NCBI GenBank assembly: GCA_946811695.1
Contig: OX328125.1
Coordinates: 44,346,586 to 44,410,585, forward strand
Direction of reading: 5' to 3'
Source of the DNA: Gonocerus acuteangulatus
Taxonomy: Eukaryota; Arthropoda; Insecta; Hemiptera; Coreidae
DNA: 64,000 bases
Part shown: piece after piece, positions 12,531 through 24,926 of the stretch
How the letters are laid out: each line of letters begins with the position of its first letter
How positions within the stretch are numbered: position 1 is the stretch's first letter
Made by a program: the position numbers and the translations under genes
The notes under the pieces: model-generated
Databases searched by the model: none
The model's input: the letters and a program-made list of their open reading frames with translations, nothing else
What the model was told of the DNA's origin: nothing

Positions 12531-12890
12531 TGACTCACCTTAGAATCGGCCATACAAGAATAACCCAATCATATCTAATGATCTGAGGCGCCCCCACTAT
12601 ATGAAGAATGTAATCAATTAATCACCGTTCACCGCCTGTTAATAAACTGTAAAATCTATGAGAAACAAAGAAGAGAAGCCCAGCTATCAGATAAAATTGG
12701 CGTAATATTAGCGGATCATCCCAACCATATTGATAAGCTGTTCCAATTTTTAACTTCAACTGAATTAAGAAAAAATATCTAAAAATATATATTAATATAT
12801 ATGTATTTATATATATAACCAAATATCATAGAAAAAAATTTAAAAAAATAAATCCTTCAAAATAACATTACACTGGCACGAAATGTGTGG

Positions 12891-13361
12891 TAATTTCTGA
12901 AGACACCATACACATATTCTTATGCATTTCGATACGCTGAATCCGAGTCCGTTTCACCCCATCACGTCAGGTTTAAGCATTTGAAGTTCAAATTTCGTAT
13001 GAAGTCGTTTAAGAAGAAATAACTACAGCTTCCATGGTTTTGAGGGTCGCTGAATTCGAATCCGAGGTGCAAAATCAAGATCATATCAAGGGCAAATATG
13101 TTTATTTGTCTTTTTTTGGGGGGGGGGGATAGACATACTTGTCCTTGAAATGAACATTATTTTCCGTTGATGGGGTAAAACAGACCTCGGAATCGAATTC
13201 AGCGACCCTCAAAACCATGTCTCTAGTTATTTCCTTGTTAACGGCTTTATACGAAATTTGACCTTCAAATGCTCTTAAACCTGACGTGATGGGGAAAAAC
13301 GGACTCCGGATTCGACGTGTCGAAATACATAAGAATATATGTATGGTTTATTTGGAAATTA
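12891..13361. mobile_element. Palindromic MITE, family P, copy 1
   Basis: The two halves pair over about 200 bp each around 13110-13120. Matching blocks are ATTCTTATG..TTTCGA, the CATCACGTCAGGTTTAAG block, and the GAATTC-containing block at 13050 against 13195. A G-11 run lies near the centre. A second copy, interrupted by a MITE, is at 56223-56784. No coding capacity. Confidence 0.75.
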
Positions 13362-14249
13362 ACACTGTTTTTGTGTTTGTGCCTGAGTTATTAACTCATT
13401 TCCCCCCACATTGTTTTCTTAACTTCGCGCGAACCGACAGAATTATTTTACACAAATATACACCTATAATCCTGAGTTTAATGGCCACATAGTGGTAAAA
13501 AAAAAGGGCGGGGTTCACTTGAGCCAACCTTTCAGATGTAAATATTTAGTAAATTTGTTGTGTGAAAAATTAAAATTAAGAATACAATTTATTAGAGCGT
13601 TTTCCTTATCCAAAGAATTTCATTACATCACTTAACATGATAGATGCACGACTATTCCTAAGTATTAAAGTGACAGGATAAGGATTAATGAAACAATGGT
13701 GTTTCTCAGGGAAAATCTCGTTACAAAATAATAAAGAAGCAGAGGTAGACGGTTATTTTGATTTTCCTACAGTGACTCCAAATTGAATAATAACGGAATG
13801 AAACCATAAATGGAAAGGGAATGAAAAATAAGCCTGGGAAAGTATGAGGTTAAATATTCCAGTGGAGAAGAAAGCAATTCCCTCATATTCCTATTTCTCC
13901 TTGGAGAGAAACACACATGAAAATCAGCAGAGGTTGCTTTGCTTGAATCAGCGAGGGCTTCTCGTATTAAGATGGAGTTTTCTTTTTTTACTTTTTTTTT
14001 TCTTCTTTTCTCAAAACACTGAGAGGGAAATAAATTAATGCATATTGTATTTCCCCCTTTCCAGAATTACTTAATATGTATCTTATATATTTTAGAATAT
14101 TATACAAACTTGTTTCTCATATTTCCTTCCTAATTTTATTGGCTTATATCAGTTTACTGCTAAAGTAATCTTTATCTAACCGCTTAAGAGCAACGCTCCA
14201 GATATCTTGAGTGTCCGTTTCCAATAAACGCATTAACTTGGGGCTGAAC
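13362..14249. other. Anonymous DNA
   Basis: No recognisable feature. Confidence 0.4.
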
Positions 14250-14682
14250 TTTTTAGGGCAAATATTATCCATACCGTTTGACCGATTTTGATCAAACTTT
14301 GGACACAGGTAGGGTTTGATACGGCGAGCGTCACAGGCAAGAGGAAAATCGCTAATCAGATATCTGTCTGGCTGTTTGTTTCTAATACAAATCCCCACCG
14401 TTAGACCGATTTTTACTAAACATGGTACACAGGAAGGTCTTGATATGGGGACTGTCACAGGCTGGATCAAAATCGTCAATAAGCTGACTATCTGTCTGTT
14501 AGTTTGTTGTAGAAATCCACAACGTTTCATGATGGCGTACATGCAGGTCTTGATCCGGGGAGTGTTATAGGCTTGGTCAAAATCGTCACAGTTCAGAGGT
14601 CACGGATTGGAAACTATGAATCCGAACAACTACAGATTTGCGTTAGTAGATTTTAATATTACTTATCTGTTTTTTAATTTAT
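14250..14682 (+). mobile_element. Helitron-family partial copy leading into an array of its own 3' end
   Basis: About three ~123-bp units like those in the 5115 Helitron, then the 3'-proximal segment (around TAGATTTTAATATTACTTAT). The 5' end is missing. Instead of finishing with a single terminal hairpin and CTAGT, the sequence enters the 57-bp tandem array. Confidence 0.7.
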
Positions 14683-15577
14683 TTTTGCATGTCTAGATGC
14701 AGAAAGTAGGTACAGCATGGCACGCCGGGTAGCTTGTATTTTTGCATTTCTAGATGCAGAAAGTAGGTACAGCATGGCACGCCGGGTAGCTTGTATTTTT
14801 GCATTTCTAGAGGCAGAAAGTAGGTACAGCATGGCACGCCGGGTAGCTTGTATTTTTGCATTTCTAGATGCAGAAAGTAGGTACAGCATGGCACGCCGGG
14901 TATCTTGTATTTTTGCATTTCTAGATGCAGAAAGTAGGTACAGCATGGCACGCAGGGTAGCTTGTATTTTTGCATTTCTAGATGCAGAAAGTAGGTACAG
15001 CATGGCACGCCGGGTAGCTTGTATTTTTGCATTTCTAGATGCAGAAAGTAGGTACAGCATGGCACGCCGGGTAGCTTGTATTTTTGCATTTCTAGAGGCA
15101 GAAAGTAGGTACAGCATGGCACGCCGGGTAGCTTGTATTTTTGCATTTCTAGATGCAGAAAGTAGGTACAGCATGGCACGCCGGGTATCTTGTATTTTTG
15201 CATTTCTAGATGCAGAAAGTAGGTACAGCATGGCACGCAGGGTAGCTTGTATTTTTGCATTTCTAGATGCAGAAAGTAGGTACAGCATGGCACGCCGGGT
15301 AGCTTGTATTTTTGCATTTCTAGATGCAGAAAGTAGGTACAGCATGGCACGCCGGGTAGCTTGTATTTTTGCATTTCTAGATGCAGAAAGTAGGTACAGC
15401 ATGGCACGCCGGGTAACTTGTATTTTTGCATTTCTAGATGCAGAAAGTAGGTACAGCATGGCACGCCGTGTAGCTTGTATTTTTGCATTTCTAGATGCAG
15501 AAAGTAGGTACAGCATGGCACGCAGGGTAGCTTGTATTTTTGCATTTCTAGATGCAGAAAGTAGGTACAGCATGGCA
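14683..15577 (+). repeat. 57-bp tandem array (15 full units plus a partial) of the Helitron 3' terminus
   Basis: The unit contains TTTCTAGATGCAGAAAGTAG and GGCACGCCGGGTAGC, the same order as the last ~50 bp of the 5115-5909 Helitron. The CTAGT end is altered to CTTGT at each junction. Variants recur at exactly 285 bp (five units): GAGGCA at 14810 and 15095, TATCTT at 14901 and 15186, CGCAGG at 14951, 15236 and 15521. This means blocks of five were duplicated. Because 57 is a multiple of three, several frames stay open on both strands, giving false 289-344-codon ORFs. Confidence 0.95.
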
Positions 15578-16161
15578 AATATTTAATGCCATCTCTTGCC
15601 AATGTATTCACTTGATTTTTATATTTACTATTAGTATCTAGACTGCAATTTTCTTTTAAAAACGTTAAGCAATGGTTGGGATCAACTAACAGAAAACCCA
15701 AGCTCTTTGGCACCTTTCTGCCGCCAGAAAACTATTATACACAATTTAAAACGAGAATAGTCACAACAGGAAGTAAAATTTGACATCATAACACAATGTT
15801 ATAATACAATTTTTTGAGTGCATACTAGGTGAAAGAAGTTTTTTTTTGTGAATTAATGGACCAGTTAAGTAAAAATAAACGTTTTGTGTTTCGACTGCCT
15901 GGATTTTTTTCTTTTTTTGCTGCTTCATTCAAGCCGAGCTAACTCGAGTAACGTTGATAAATAACTTGACTTCTTTTACTCGAAACAAGTTGTATTTTGC
16001 CCCTTACAAAGCTACATACGCTTAATAAAAGCGCCCAAAATATCCCATGTATAGATGCCCGTTCGATTTTCCTATGAACGAAACATCGAGTCAACTGAGA
16101 ACTAAAAAAATTACGGATATTCAATACCATCTCCCGTAATATTTCTACTTGACATTTTTCA
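15578..16161. other. Anonymous DNA
   Basis: No gene or repeat recognised. Confidence 0.4.
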
Positions 16162-16592
16162 TTTAATTTATTCATCTATTTATATATTGTAGGTTCTTCG
16201 AGCATTAACTTTTGATTTAATTTATTCTTCTATTTATATATTGTAGGTTCTTCGAGCATTAACTTTTGATTTAATTTATTCATCTATTTATATATTGTAG
16301 GTTCTTCGAGCATTAACTTTTGATTTAATTTATTCATCTATTTATATATTGTAGGTTCTTCGAGCATTAACTTTTGATTTAATTTATTCATCTATTTATA
16401 TATTGTAGGTTCTTCGAGCATTAACTTTTGATTTAATTTATTCATCTATTTATATATTGTAGGTTCTTCGAGCATTAACTTTTGATTTAATTTATTCATC
16501 TATTTATATATTGTAGGTTCTTCGAGCATTAACTTTTGATTTAATTTATTCATCTATTTATATATTGTAGGTTCTTCGAGCATTAACTTTTG
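16162..16592. repeat. 54-bp tandem repeat, 8 copies
   Basis: Eight nearly identical units, each with AGGTTCTTCGAGCATTAACT. The starts of AGGTTCTTCG fall near 16190, 16244, 16298, 16352, 16406, 16460, 16514 and 16568. One early unit has TTCTTC where the others have TTCATC. The high identity implies recent expansion. Not related to the 57-bp array. Confidence 0.95.
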
Positions 16593-18330
16593 GTTAAGAG
16601 AGCAACCACATGAAACCTCATATAATATTATATCCATGTTAGTTCTTTCTTTTTTTAACAAATCTTTTTACATATTAACACTATTTACGTAGACTCATGC
16701 AAATAAATAAATACATGTGTACAAAAACAGATACATTCCGAAAATTCTTAAATTCTCAAGGCCTTTTACACAATTACTAAATGCACTCACAATTTAAATA
16801 CTTCCATTCTTTACGCACAAACAAGCATTAGCTCTTATCACATATTATTAACTGAGCGATAGTTTCGTATTTCTATTTTCTAGATTGTGTTTTATTGGCT
16901 GCCTTATTGTAGCCCGAGTAAACGCGGGCATTGTTACGAACCAAATTATAAATATCTTCGTTTTTCCGCCAAAAATGATGTTGTTTCTTTTTGAAATGTT
17001 CATATAACCTTGCCCCTCACGTTAGTATAAGTATTGTATAAAAATAGTACAAAAAGAAATAATGTATTTTTTTGATAATTTTTAATGTATTTTGGTCATC
17101 AAGCGGTTATTTTTTAACAATCTTAAAGAGTATTATGGTACAACTTTAAGAGTCTTTAATAATTATTAAAGACTCTTAAAGTTGTTGCAATTATAATTGT
17201 TTGAAGATTTCATGATGGAAACGAATGACTGTAAAGAGGAAATCGCACGTCTTTTTGTTAAAATGTTTGAAGAAATATATAAGTTTGCAATAATCTCTAA
17301 GGCATTGGTACAACGGATTCCCTTTTCGTCATGTTTTTTTAAGTTAAAAAAAAAGTGAGAGGCGAGAAATCTGGGCCATATTGAAACCCATGACGTCTGT
17401 TCCAGTGGTCACTCCATAGCGGACGGTAAAGCAGTTTTTGCACTGAGAGAAAGGATTGGTGGAAAATTGAATGATCTGTTGGTCGTGAAATGACTGCCAG
17501 TATATCAGAAAAAAAGTGGGACTCTCCGGGGCCTCTTCCATTTTTAGGCCCACACTCCTAATCCCCAATATGGCCTTTAATTATGGCCCTGCCAGTGGGA
17601 GTCGTTCCATGGCGGAAAAAGCAATAAAAAGGATAATTTTCAAAGAAACAGGGAAGGATGATTACTCTTTGGAGATATAAATGTTCAGGAAAATACGGAT
17701 TAAACTGTATTCGAATCTTTATCTTTTAGTAAAATTGACTCTCTGGGCTGGGATTTGGCCCAAGTTAACAATTAAATTGCCGTGCCTCATAACACAACAA
17801 TTGATTCATCCGATGAGGCGATAGCTTTAGTTTAATGAAACATACCGTCATTATATGTAAATAACACATTATCTGGTTTGAGATAAAGACCACATTTGTT
17901 TTTTTTTTTGACATATTCTTTCTTATTCCTTAACGGAAAAATTGTGTAAAAAAATTTTAATTTATTTTAATCAAATAAAAAAAACAGGATGAAAACAATT
18001 TAAAATGTCTTTTATAGCTAGTTTATTTTAAATAAAAATATGAATATAAATTCTCTTCATGTAATTTAAATTGTTTATATAAGTAGTAATTTCAAGCAAG
18101 TTTATCTCGTAAATTGTTCAAACTAAGACGCTTAGCTTGGTCTCATCTTAAAGTTAATTTATTAAGCTACAACTTTTGTAGTGAAGTGTTTTTTCGTCGT
18201 TTAGGTGATAAATCGAGATTTGTAAAAAAAAAAAAAAAACAAAAAAAAACACCGTTACTTGACGACGAAGCGAAACAAGAAAATCGCCAAAGGACTTTTT
18301 GACTTATTTTTCCTATTCCCCATCGATGTA
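16593..18330. other. Anonymous DNA
   Basis: No gene recognised. A perfect 44-bp palindrome lies within (17141-17184). Confidence 0.4.
17141..17184. repeat. Perfect 44-bp palindrome
   Basis: CAACTTTAAGAGTCTTTAAT and its exact complement meet at the centre AATT with no spacer. There is no U-tract or adjacent gene to suggest a terminator. Confidence 0.85.
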
Positions 18331-18585
18331 TAGTCGATACAAATGCTAAGTAGCGAATGTGAAAAGTGGTTCGTATCTTTTAGGTAACTTTATATATATT
18401 TTTCCTATGATATATTTTAATTAGACTTAATGCACTTTCGTTAGTTTGATTTTCTCCAATTGATAATTATTTTTCTTTAATTTTCGAGAGTTTGCCACAA
18501 CGTACATCAGTCCAACAGCATTCAGAAAAATTGAAAATGAAAAATGCGTTTTTTCGCATTCGATACTTTGCATTTGTAACGACGA
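18331..18585. mobile_element. TA-flanked 255-bp MITE (TCGTC family), copy 2
   Basis: The left end TAGTCGATACAAATGCTAAG is inverted at the right end (TTGCATTTGTAACGACGA). TA sits at 18329-18330 and 18586-18587. Closest to the copy at 29852. Confidence 0.75.
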
Positions 18586-18699
18586 TATGAAGTCTGTCAC
18601 TTAAAGACCATACTGCACCTACTTTCATTATTTAAAAACAAAATATTAAGAAAAATCAAATACGTCTAATAACGAAAATAAAGTCAATGAATAGAAAAA

Positions 18700-18765
18700 A
18701 ATCTTCCTTCAGGGCGACTCGAACTTGGAACCTTGCAGTTCTCGGCAACAAGACATGAAAAAGCA
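18700..18765 (-). repeat. tRNA-like B-box fragment, possible SINE head
   Basis: Read on the minus strand, AAGTTCGAGTCGCCCTGA resembles a tRNA T-arm (B box). No cloverleaf can be completed, so this is not a tRNA gene. Confidence 0.3.
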
Positions 18766-18929
18766 GCAATGGATGGGATAGAATATTTAGCTTAAGACTT
18801 CACTTGTCAAACAACTGAAAATACCCAGAGATGATAGCTTGTTCCGTAAAAGTCCGTCTTGTGGGTATCTCATTTTTCAAAAGCGAAGATTTCTGACCAT
18901 TCACTCTTTTGTAACTGTTCGCGTTCACA

Positions 18930-19076
18930 GTTTCGAACCCGTTACCTCAGAACTGTGAGTCCTAGACGATGTTGATCTAGCCTATGGCACTCCTTGGGTC
19001 AAGACGTACTGCTATGTTTGGTCATAATCGGTCAATGGGTATGGATTTGTATAAGGAGCAAACAGACCGGCAGCTG

Positions 19077-19077
<1 letters not shown>
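18930..19077 (-). mobile_element. Helitron-family fragment
   Basis: Shares the block around CAGTTTCGAACCCGTTAC and one 123-bp unit with the reversed Helitron at 46884-47626. It is cut off by a TA microsatellite. Confidence 0.65.

Positions 19078-19129
<52 letters not shown>
19078..19129. repeat. (TA)n microsatellite
   Basis: About 50 bp of TA lying between a Helitron fragment and the dispersed 220-bp repeat. Confidence 0.95.
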
Positions 19130-19133
<4 letters not shown>

Positions 19134-19345
19134 TAGAAACTAATTAGATGAATTGTTGTTTTATATAAAAACACTTTTTACATCAAGTCAAACACTCGAT
19201 GATCTCAATTACTGAATTTGTTTAATAAAACAGTAATAAGATTTAAATAGTACCACTAAATCCTTCTAAATAAATGTACAAATTTGGAAGCAATAGAGAT
19301 ACACGGGTCACTAATAACGTAGAAAGCGTGTATTCATTTATGCAA
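19130..19345. repeat. Dispersed 220-bp repeat, copy 2
   Basis: Same family and orientation as 3627-3850, again immediately after a TA tract. The shared TA-plus-body structure suggests the microsatellite belongs to the repeat. Confidence 0.75.
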
Positions 19346-21795
19346 ATTAATGTGATCCTCTCAAAGCGTTGTAGTAAATGAGTTCAAATAAATCCGGAAT
19401 TAATTACATGTTATTTAGTACTTCCCTAAGCCTTTATGTGCACATTTTAACAAACAAAAATAGCTAATTAATGATAGCTATTTTTTATTGGCAGATAACT
19501 TTCTTTTTCTTTTTTTTTTAATATCACTGTCGTATTATTAAACTCTACAGGGATTTAAATTCATTTAAATACTGTGTAATACATAGGACGGCTTACGCCG
19601 AAGGGGATGTAATTGTCAAATCATTATTTGTTTATGAGAATACCAATTACTTGTACAGATAAAATCAATTTGTCAATAAAACAAGTTGGGGTTGGGTTCG
19701 GTTGGGAGTTTGAGTGATTGGTAACCACCGTCCTATAGTTAAACCATGTATAGTGTAATGTTAGGTTGAACAGTGTTCACAGTAAAGTGTGTTTAAGACA
19801 GTGTTGTGTTTCAAATATTGCATTTGAGATAATATTGCTTCGGAAAAAATTAAGCTTGCGTACATATAAGAACCAGATATAGACACCCGTAAAAAAAGAA
19901 ATAAAAAACACATATTAATGCATATATTTATTTTATTATTTATTTCTATTTTTTGGTACTGATTTTTTTGTCATTAAATATTATAATGTTTAATTACTCA
20001 TACCAACTCATTTTTTTTTTGTATATTTTTTTTTATTATTATATTTTTGATTTAATTTTTTTTTTCAAATATATACTAGCGAATATAAAAACCTATAAGA
20101 TAGGTAAGACAAGGAAGAATTTATTATAGTTTGTAATACAGCCTCCCAAACGGAAGTCCAAGAGGCCGAGTAATTTCCGCTATTGTACGTTTTCTGTGAA
20201 TTCTGTTGCACACAAAAATCTTGTCTGACATATTAATTGTATCTATTTCCAGCTTTCCGTGTGACTTCAGAAATAAGAAAACCCGTAAACGCACTGAGAT
20301 GACGCAGCGCCTGCAAGTCAGATATTTTTTGGATATATATTGGTTATTTTCAAAAAATTATCCAGGCATAAATCCTACACTTCCCACATTTTGTGGAATT
20401 TACTTACAAGGAAACATCCCCATGTGTTAGGAGCCGATTTTTGTCCGTGATTCACGGAAGAGTCTCCTGGTATTTCTCAGTGTAGGAGGAAAAAAACATT
20501 ATTTTTTGTTTTCGATGCTTTTTACCTCATTAGGGTTTCTTGGGGTGCTGATTTTAAATCTGCTATTATTTTTTGTGTAAAAAAAATTTATAATGCTAGT
20601 TTACTTCAAACGTAAGCATATTTTTGAATTTATTTGACGAAATATAAATGAATGCTCAGCGATTGTATATTTCCTTTAACCTACTCTATAAAACAAATGC
20701 ATTGGTGAAGGAATCATGTCTTTATCATTTTCTAAACTCGATATATAAAATAAATCCTTTTCTACCTATTTTATTTTATTTCTTAACACCTAAGGCGTAT
20801 TGGACGGAACCCTGGGACACGTGTCGACTATTTTTCGATGTAGAGTCACCAGAAAAAAAATGGACAAAACCGGTGACCCCACTATTGTATACTCCCCTTG
20901 TTAGAGTATTCGTGGTGTACATTGGAAAGGTGGTTTCACCCCTTAAACGTGCGATTGGGCCGATATAAAAAAAAATACATATGGATTATCTTCACGTGTT
21001 TAATAAATATACAAAGTTTCATCAAAATCGGTTCCGGACACTTGGGGATGCTCCCTTGTTAGTTCCTGCGTGGTGGATATTTGATTCCTCCTTTAATTTG
21101 TAAATATATAAAAAAAAAAAATCGTTGAGTATGACTTTCTGTAGGAGAATGTTCATTTTATCTTGCGCAGAATTACTGTGTAAGCAACTCAATTAAAATT
21201 CCTAAGCAATATATTTTTCAATTTGCCTTATTTAGCGCAACGTTTCTCGCTAAATTGTATAGACGAGGAGGTAGAAGGTGTGTGTGTGGGGAGGACCACG
21301 TAATGGCCGTGGGCTTATCTCTTATCAGGAAATCGCTGTCCCCTTTGTCCCTGGCTTTTGGCCTTACCGCCGAGACCTGTTTTTGCAGCGAGCAATAACG
21401 CTGAACTCCATACAAAATAGAATGGAAAGCCTAAATAATAATATCTAATGAAAGAAGAAGCTGTAATTTAAACTGAAATATGTTGCAGTTTTTAAAGGTT
21501 CTCGGGATGTGCTTGAAAGCCCCTGTTGCCGAGAGAGTTCGTGATTTTTGTTGTAAAGATTTACTTATTCATCCATTCGATTTCTCTTAGCAGTACTAGG
21601 CTTATTTGCTGTAGTGATGTTTTAAAACATTATTCCTAGTTTTAGAAATCATAGAAGACAGTGGCTGAGAGATCTACTGCAGTGACCAAGTGAAGTGATA
21701 GCAATGGCTTCCTCTTCCTTCAAGTGCATCAACGTAGCAATTGGTCATAATGAGCAGAAGGGTACTTGTGTAGGCCCCTTTCAACGCCATCTGAG
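19346..21795. other. Anonymous AT-rich DNA
   Basis: No gene recognised. A weak family-A end-like sequence (GATGACGCAGCGCCTGCAAG) lies at 20298-20317. The open frame at 20648-20968 has no family resemblance. Confidence 0.4.
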
Positions 21796-21939
21796 CGTCC
21801 TTTTAGCGCGGTTCCTCCCTCCCCCATAGGGAGGAACCCCGCTTATAAGGTTGATACAATGAAACAATCCGGAAGTGCCGACAAGAAAATTTCGCGTTTC
21901 AGAACCCCTAGAGACCGAAAATAATGGTGGCTCAAATTT

Positions 21940-21970
21940 GTATATATATATATATATATATGTATATATT

Positions 21971-22045
<75 letters not shown>
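21940..22045. repeat. (TA)n microsatellite inside family A
   Basis: About 105 bp, interrupted near 21961-21975. Confidence 0.95.
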
Positions 22046-22048
<3 letters not shown>

Positions 22049-23141
22049 CTGTTCGCTCATTTCTGGCTTCCCTGATGGTCCGATTTTGATGAAATTTGGT
22101 ACAAAAATCTATCGTCCAATTTGAAAGGTCAAGTTCGTTAACCAGCAAAATCCGCCCACTGGAAGATGGCGTTTGGGGCGAAATTCGCGCAAAAAAAATC
22201 GTAACGCTTACGTTTTTGAGTTCATAAGCTTGTAAGGACTCTTTTTATATGCTTCTTGTGCTAGGAAAACGAATGAAACCATTTTCAAGGCGATAGCTTT
22301 AACCGTTTTCGAGAAAATTGGAAAAATAGTTTTTGAATACCGTTTTTGGTTTGGGTACTTAGAATCACGGGATTCAGTTGAAACATTATCTGCACGTTCT
22401 TCTTTCATTAAAACTAATATGTTGAAAGTTTTGTTACGTTTGGAGTTAAGGAAGGGTTAGAATAAAATATTTTATTAACAGACATGAAAAGTTTTAGGAA
22501 CTTCGTATACTTTCATTAATATCTCGAACACGGTTGGGAAATCGTGGTAAGTGGATAGAAACTATTTGAAAGCTTACTAAAGTTTCTACAAAAAAGATTC
22601 TAAAACTATTTTTGATTAGGTTATGTCAATCGGAGAAATAAGTGCTTAAATCTTCAAATACGTCTGTTTTTTTCTTATGAACGGGTTTTTGTCGTTCTTT
22701 TTGTAATTTTTGTCTCTTTCCCTTGGTTTTTTATTGCTTTTTATTTTTGTAATTTCTTATGTTGGGAAAATGTATTTGTATGTAAAACAGGATAGGAAAA
22801 ATGAGACCAATTTTCTGTTGCTAGAAATAATGAAAATTTTGGGAACTTCGTATACTTCCATTAATATCTTGAAAGCGATTGAAAATCTTGGGAAGCGAAA
22901 GGTTACCATTCGAAAGCTTACTAAATGGTCTACAAAAAAGGTTTTGAGGAAAGTTTTGAATAAGCGATGTCAATCGGATGAAATAAGTGCTTAAACTTTG
23001 AAGTAATTGATTTCGTTTATTTCATACGGTTCTTTTGGTCTGTTTTTATTCCTATTTTTTCATTTCTTATGGTTGGATAATGTATTTGACAATAAAACAG
23101 ATTAATTAAAATAAGAAAAACAATTCATTGTTAGAAATATA

Positions 23142-23244
23142 TCAGGCTGTACCGTATGAAATGTCAGTTTTGGATTTGCCGATTTCCTTCAAATGTCTTG
23201 AAACTGTCGAGGCTCCTAATCCGAGTTCTTTGGCATATTCCCTA
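23142..23244 (-). pseudogene. mariner-type deletion derivative, right-end fragment with transposase tail
   Basis: The outer end is the same TIR as the 61787-62330 element (TCAGGCTGTACCGTATGAAA), here with TA before it. On the minus strand the coding sequence enters at the residues REYAKELG, continues RHLKEIGK, and then runs straight into the TIR, where it stops. The junction between HTH coding sequence and TIR is at the same place as in the 61787 copy, so the deletion is shared. This copy keeps the frame there, whereas the other has a stop and a 1-base deletion. The rest of the element is lost into family A. Confidence 0.8.
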
Positions 23245-24709
23245 TTGTTTGCTATTGCTTATAGTAGTCAAATGTATTTGCCAATAACACAGGATACGGG
23301 CGCTAATGACCCAGAAGTAGATGCGCCGTAAAAAAAACAAAAAAAAAAAACAGGATACGTAAAATTAGAATATTTTATTTTTGCGGAATCTTGGGATTCT
23401 CAGATCCCGTATGAATATCTATTAGGCCCTCTTCGTATATTTTCATTAATATCTCAAAAAGGGTTAGGAAATCGTGGAAAAATGTTTTGAAGAAATGTTT
23501 GATGGGGTCGTCACATTAGGAGCAATAAGTGCTTAAAACTTAGTTAGTTAGTTTTGTTTATTTAAACGGATCTATTTGTGTGTTTCCCGCAGTTTTTTCA
23601 CTGCTCGTCATTTTTGTAATTTCTTATAGTAGTCAAATGTATTTGTCAGTAAACAGCATACGTATAATTAGAAGCAATATTTTGTTTGTTAGAATTCGAA
23701 GATGCCGTACGAATATCTAGATATTACCTGTGGGTTAATATGTTTTTTGAGTTGAAGCTTTAAAGCCTCAACAGGAATATTTGTGTAATCACCCTTCACA
23801 GTTAATTTATTAGAATCATGAGTGACCGTTTTTGTGTTACAACTAACAATCTTTGAAAACGAAGTTTAACTATCCTTGTTATTGTTATTTTCCTTCTGTT
23901 TGGCCGAAATTTTCTATTCGTGGTGTAATTCTCCTTGAATTTTTTGACTAGATCAAGAACCTATTTTAAGCACTCTTAAATTCCTTAATTTAATTCAGGA
24001 AGTTTATCAAGCTTGACATAATCACTTTTGGGTTAATACGGGTGGTCTATACCGAGTCCTTTGTTTGTAAACACAAAGAGCTTTCTGAGTAACGGTAAAG
24101 GGCAGTAAAAGTATATGACGACTACCTGGAAGTAGACCCTGCATACAGAGAATTGCAATACGAGACCTCATTCATTCTTTCACCAGCTACCGTGTAACAC
24201 CTTAGATCTGTTTATATTGTTTTACTCAGTGTGAACAAGTGTTGAAAGTGCCTAAAATTTTATATTTTTATTCCTTGTTATTTTTTAATTGCTTAGAGTT
24301 GGATAATGTATTTGAAAATAAAACAGGTTAAGAAAAATAAGAAATCAATTTAATGTTAGAGATATGGATTTCCAAGATTTAGCTTTTCAACTGCCTAGCG
24401 TCCTTCCTAGGGAGGGTTGTTTGTCTTTGAATTTGGTACTTAGAATTATGGGATACAGTTGAAACATTTTCTGCGTGTTCGAATTTCATCAACACTAATA
24501 TGTTGAAATTTTTGTTACTTTTAGGGTAAAGGAAGAGTTAGAATAAAATATTTTATTAACAGACAACAAAAGTTTTGGTAACTTTGTATACTTTCGTTAG
24601 TATCTCGAAAACCGTTGACAATCTTGTGAAGCGGAAGATTACCATTCGAAAGCTTACTAAATGCTCTACAAAAAAGGTTCTGTACATGGACGTATATAAA
24701 AACAATTTC

Positions 24710-24926
24710 GGGGGGGGGAGGCTGAGACCATTTCCAGGGTATGGAATACTAAATATTTAGAGCTTGGAATAGTTTTAGGCAACTAAAACGCTATTAAACG
24801 TAAAATAAAATATGTTTTATGAACTAAGTGATCTTATTTAATTTATTTTTAAGGGTTTTGCGAGAAGTTTTCATCATTAATTCAAAATTTCGGGACGGGG
24901 CTGCAGCCCCCTCAGCCCCCCCCCCC
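24710..24926. mobile_element. MITE with poly-G/poly-C ends (family G), copy 1
   Basis: It begins with G-9 followed by AGGCTGAG and ends with CTCAG followed by C-11, forming an inverted pair. It is inserted in the reversed family-A copy. The reversed relative is at 28390-28612, sharing the GTATGGAATACT block and the AACTAAGTGATCT block. Confidence 0.65.

Noticed and set aside
14674..15713. Three overlapping frames of 289-344 codons on both strands
   Set aside because: They exist only because the tandem unit is 57 bp, a multiple of three, and lacks stops in those frames. The sequence is a Helitron end array.
16162..16592. CRISPR-like array of regularly spaced repeats
   Set aside because: Units are head-to-tail with no unique spacers, in a eukaryotic context.
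17141..17184. Transcription terminator
   Set aside because: A perfect palindrome, but no gene ends nearby and the region looks eukaryotic.
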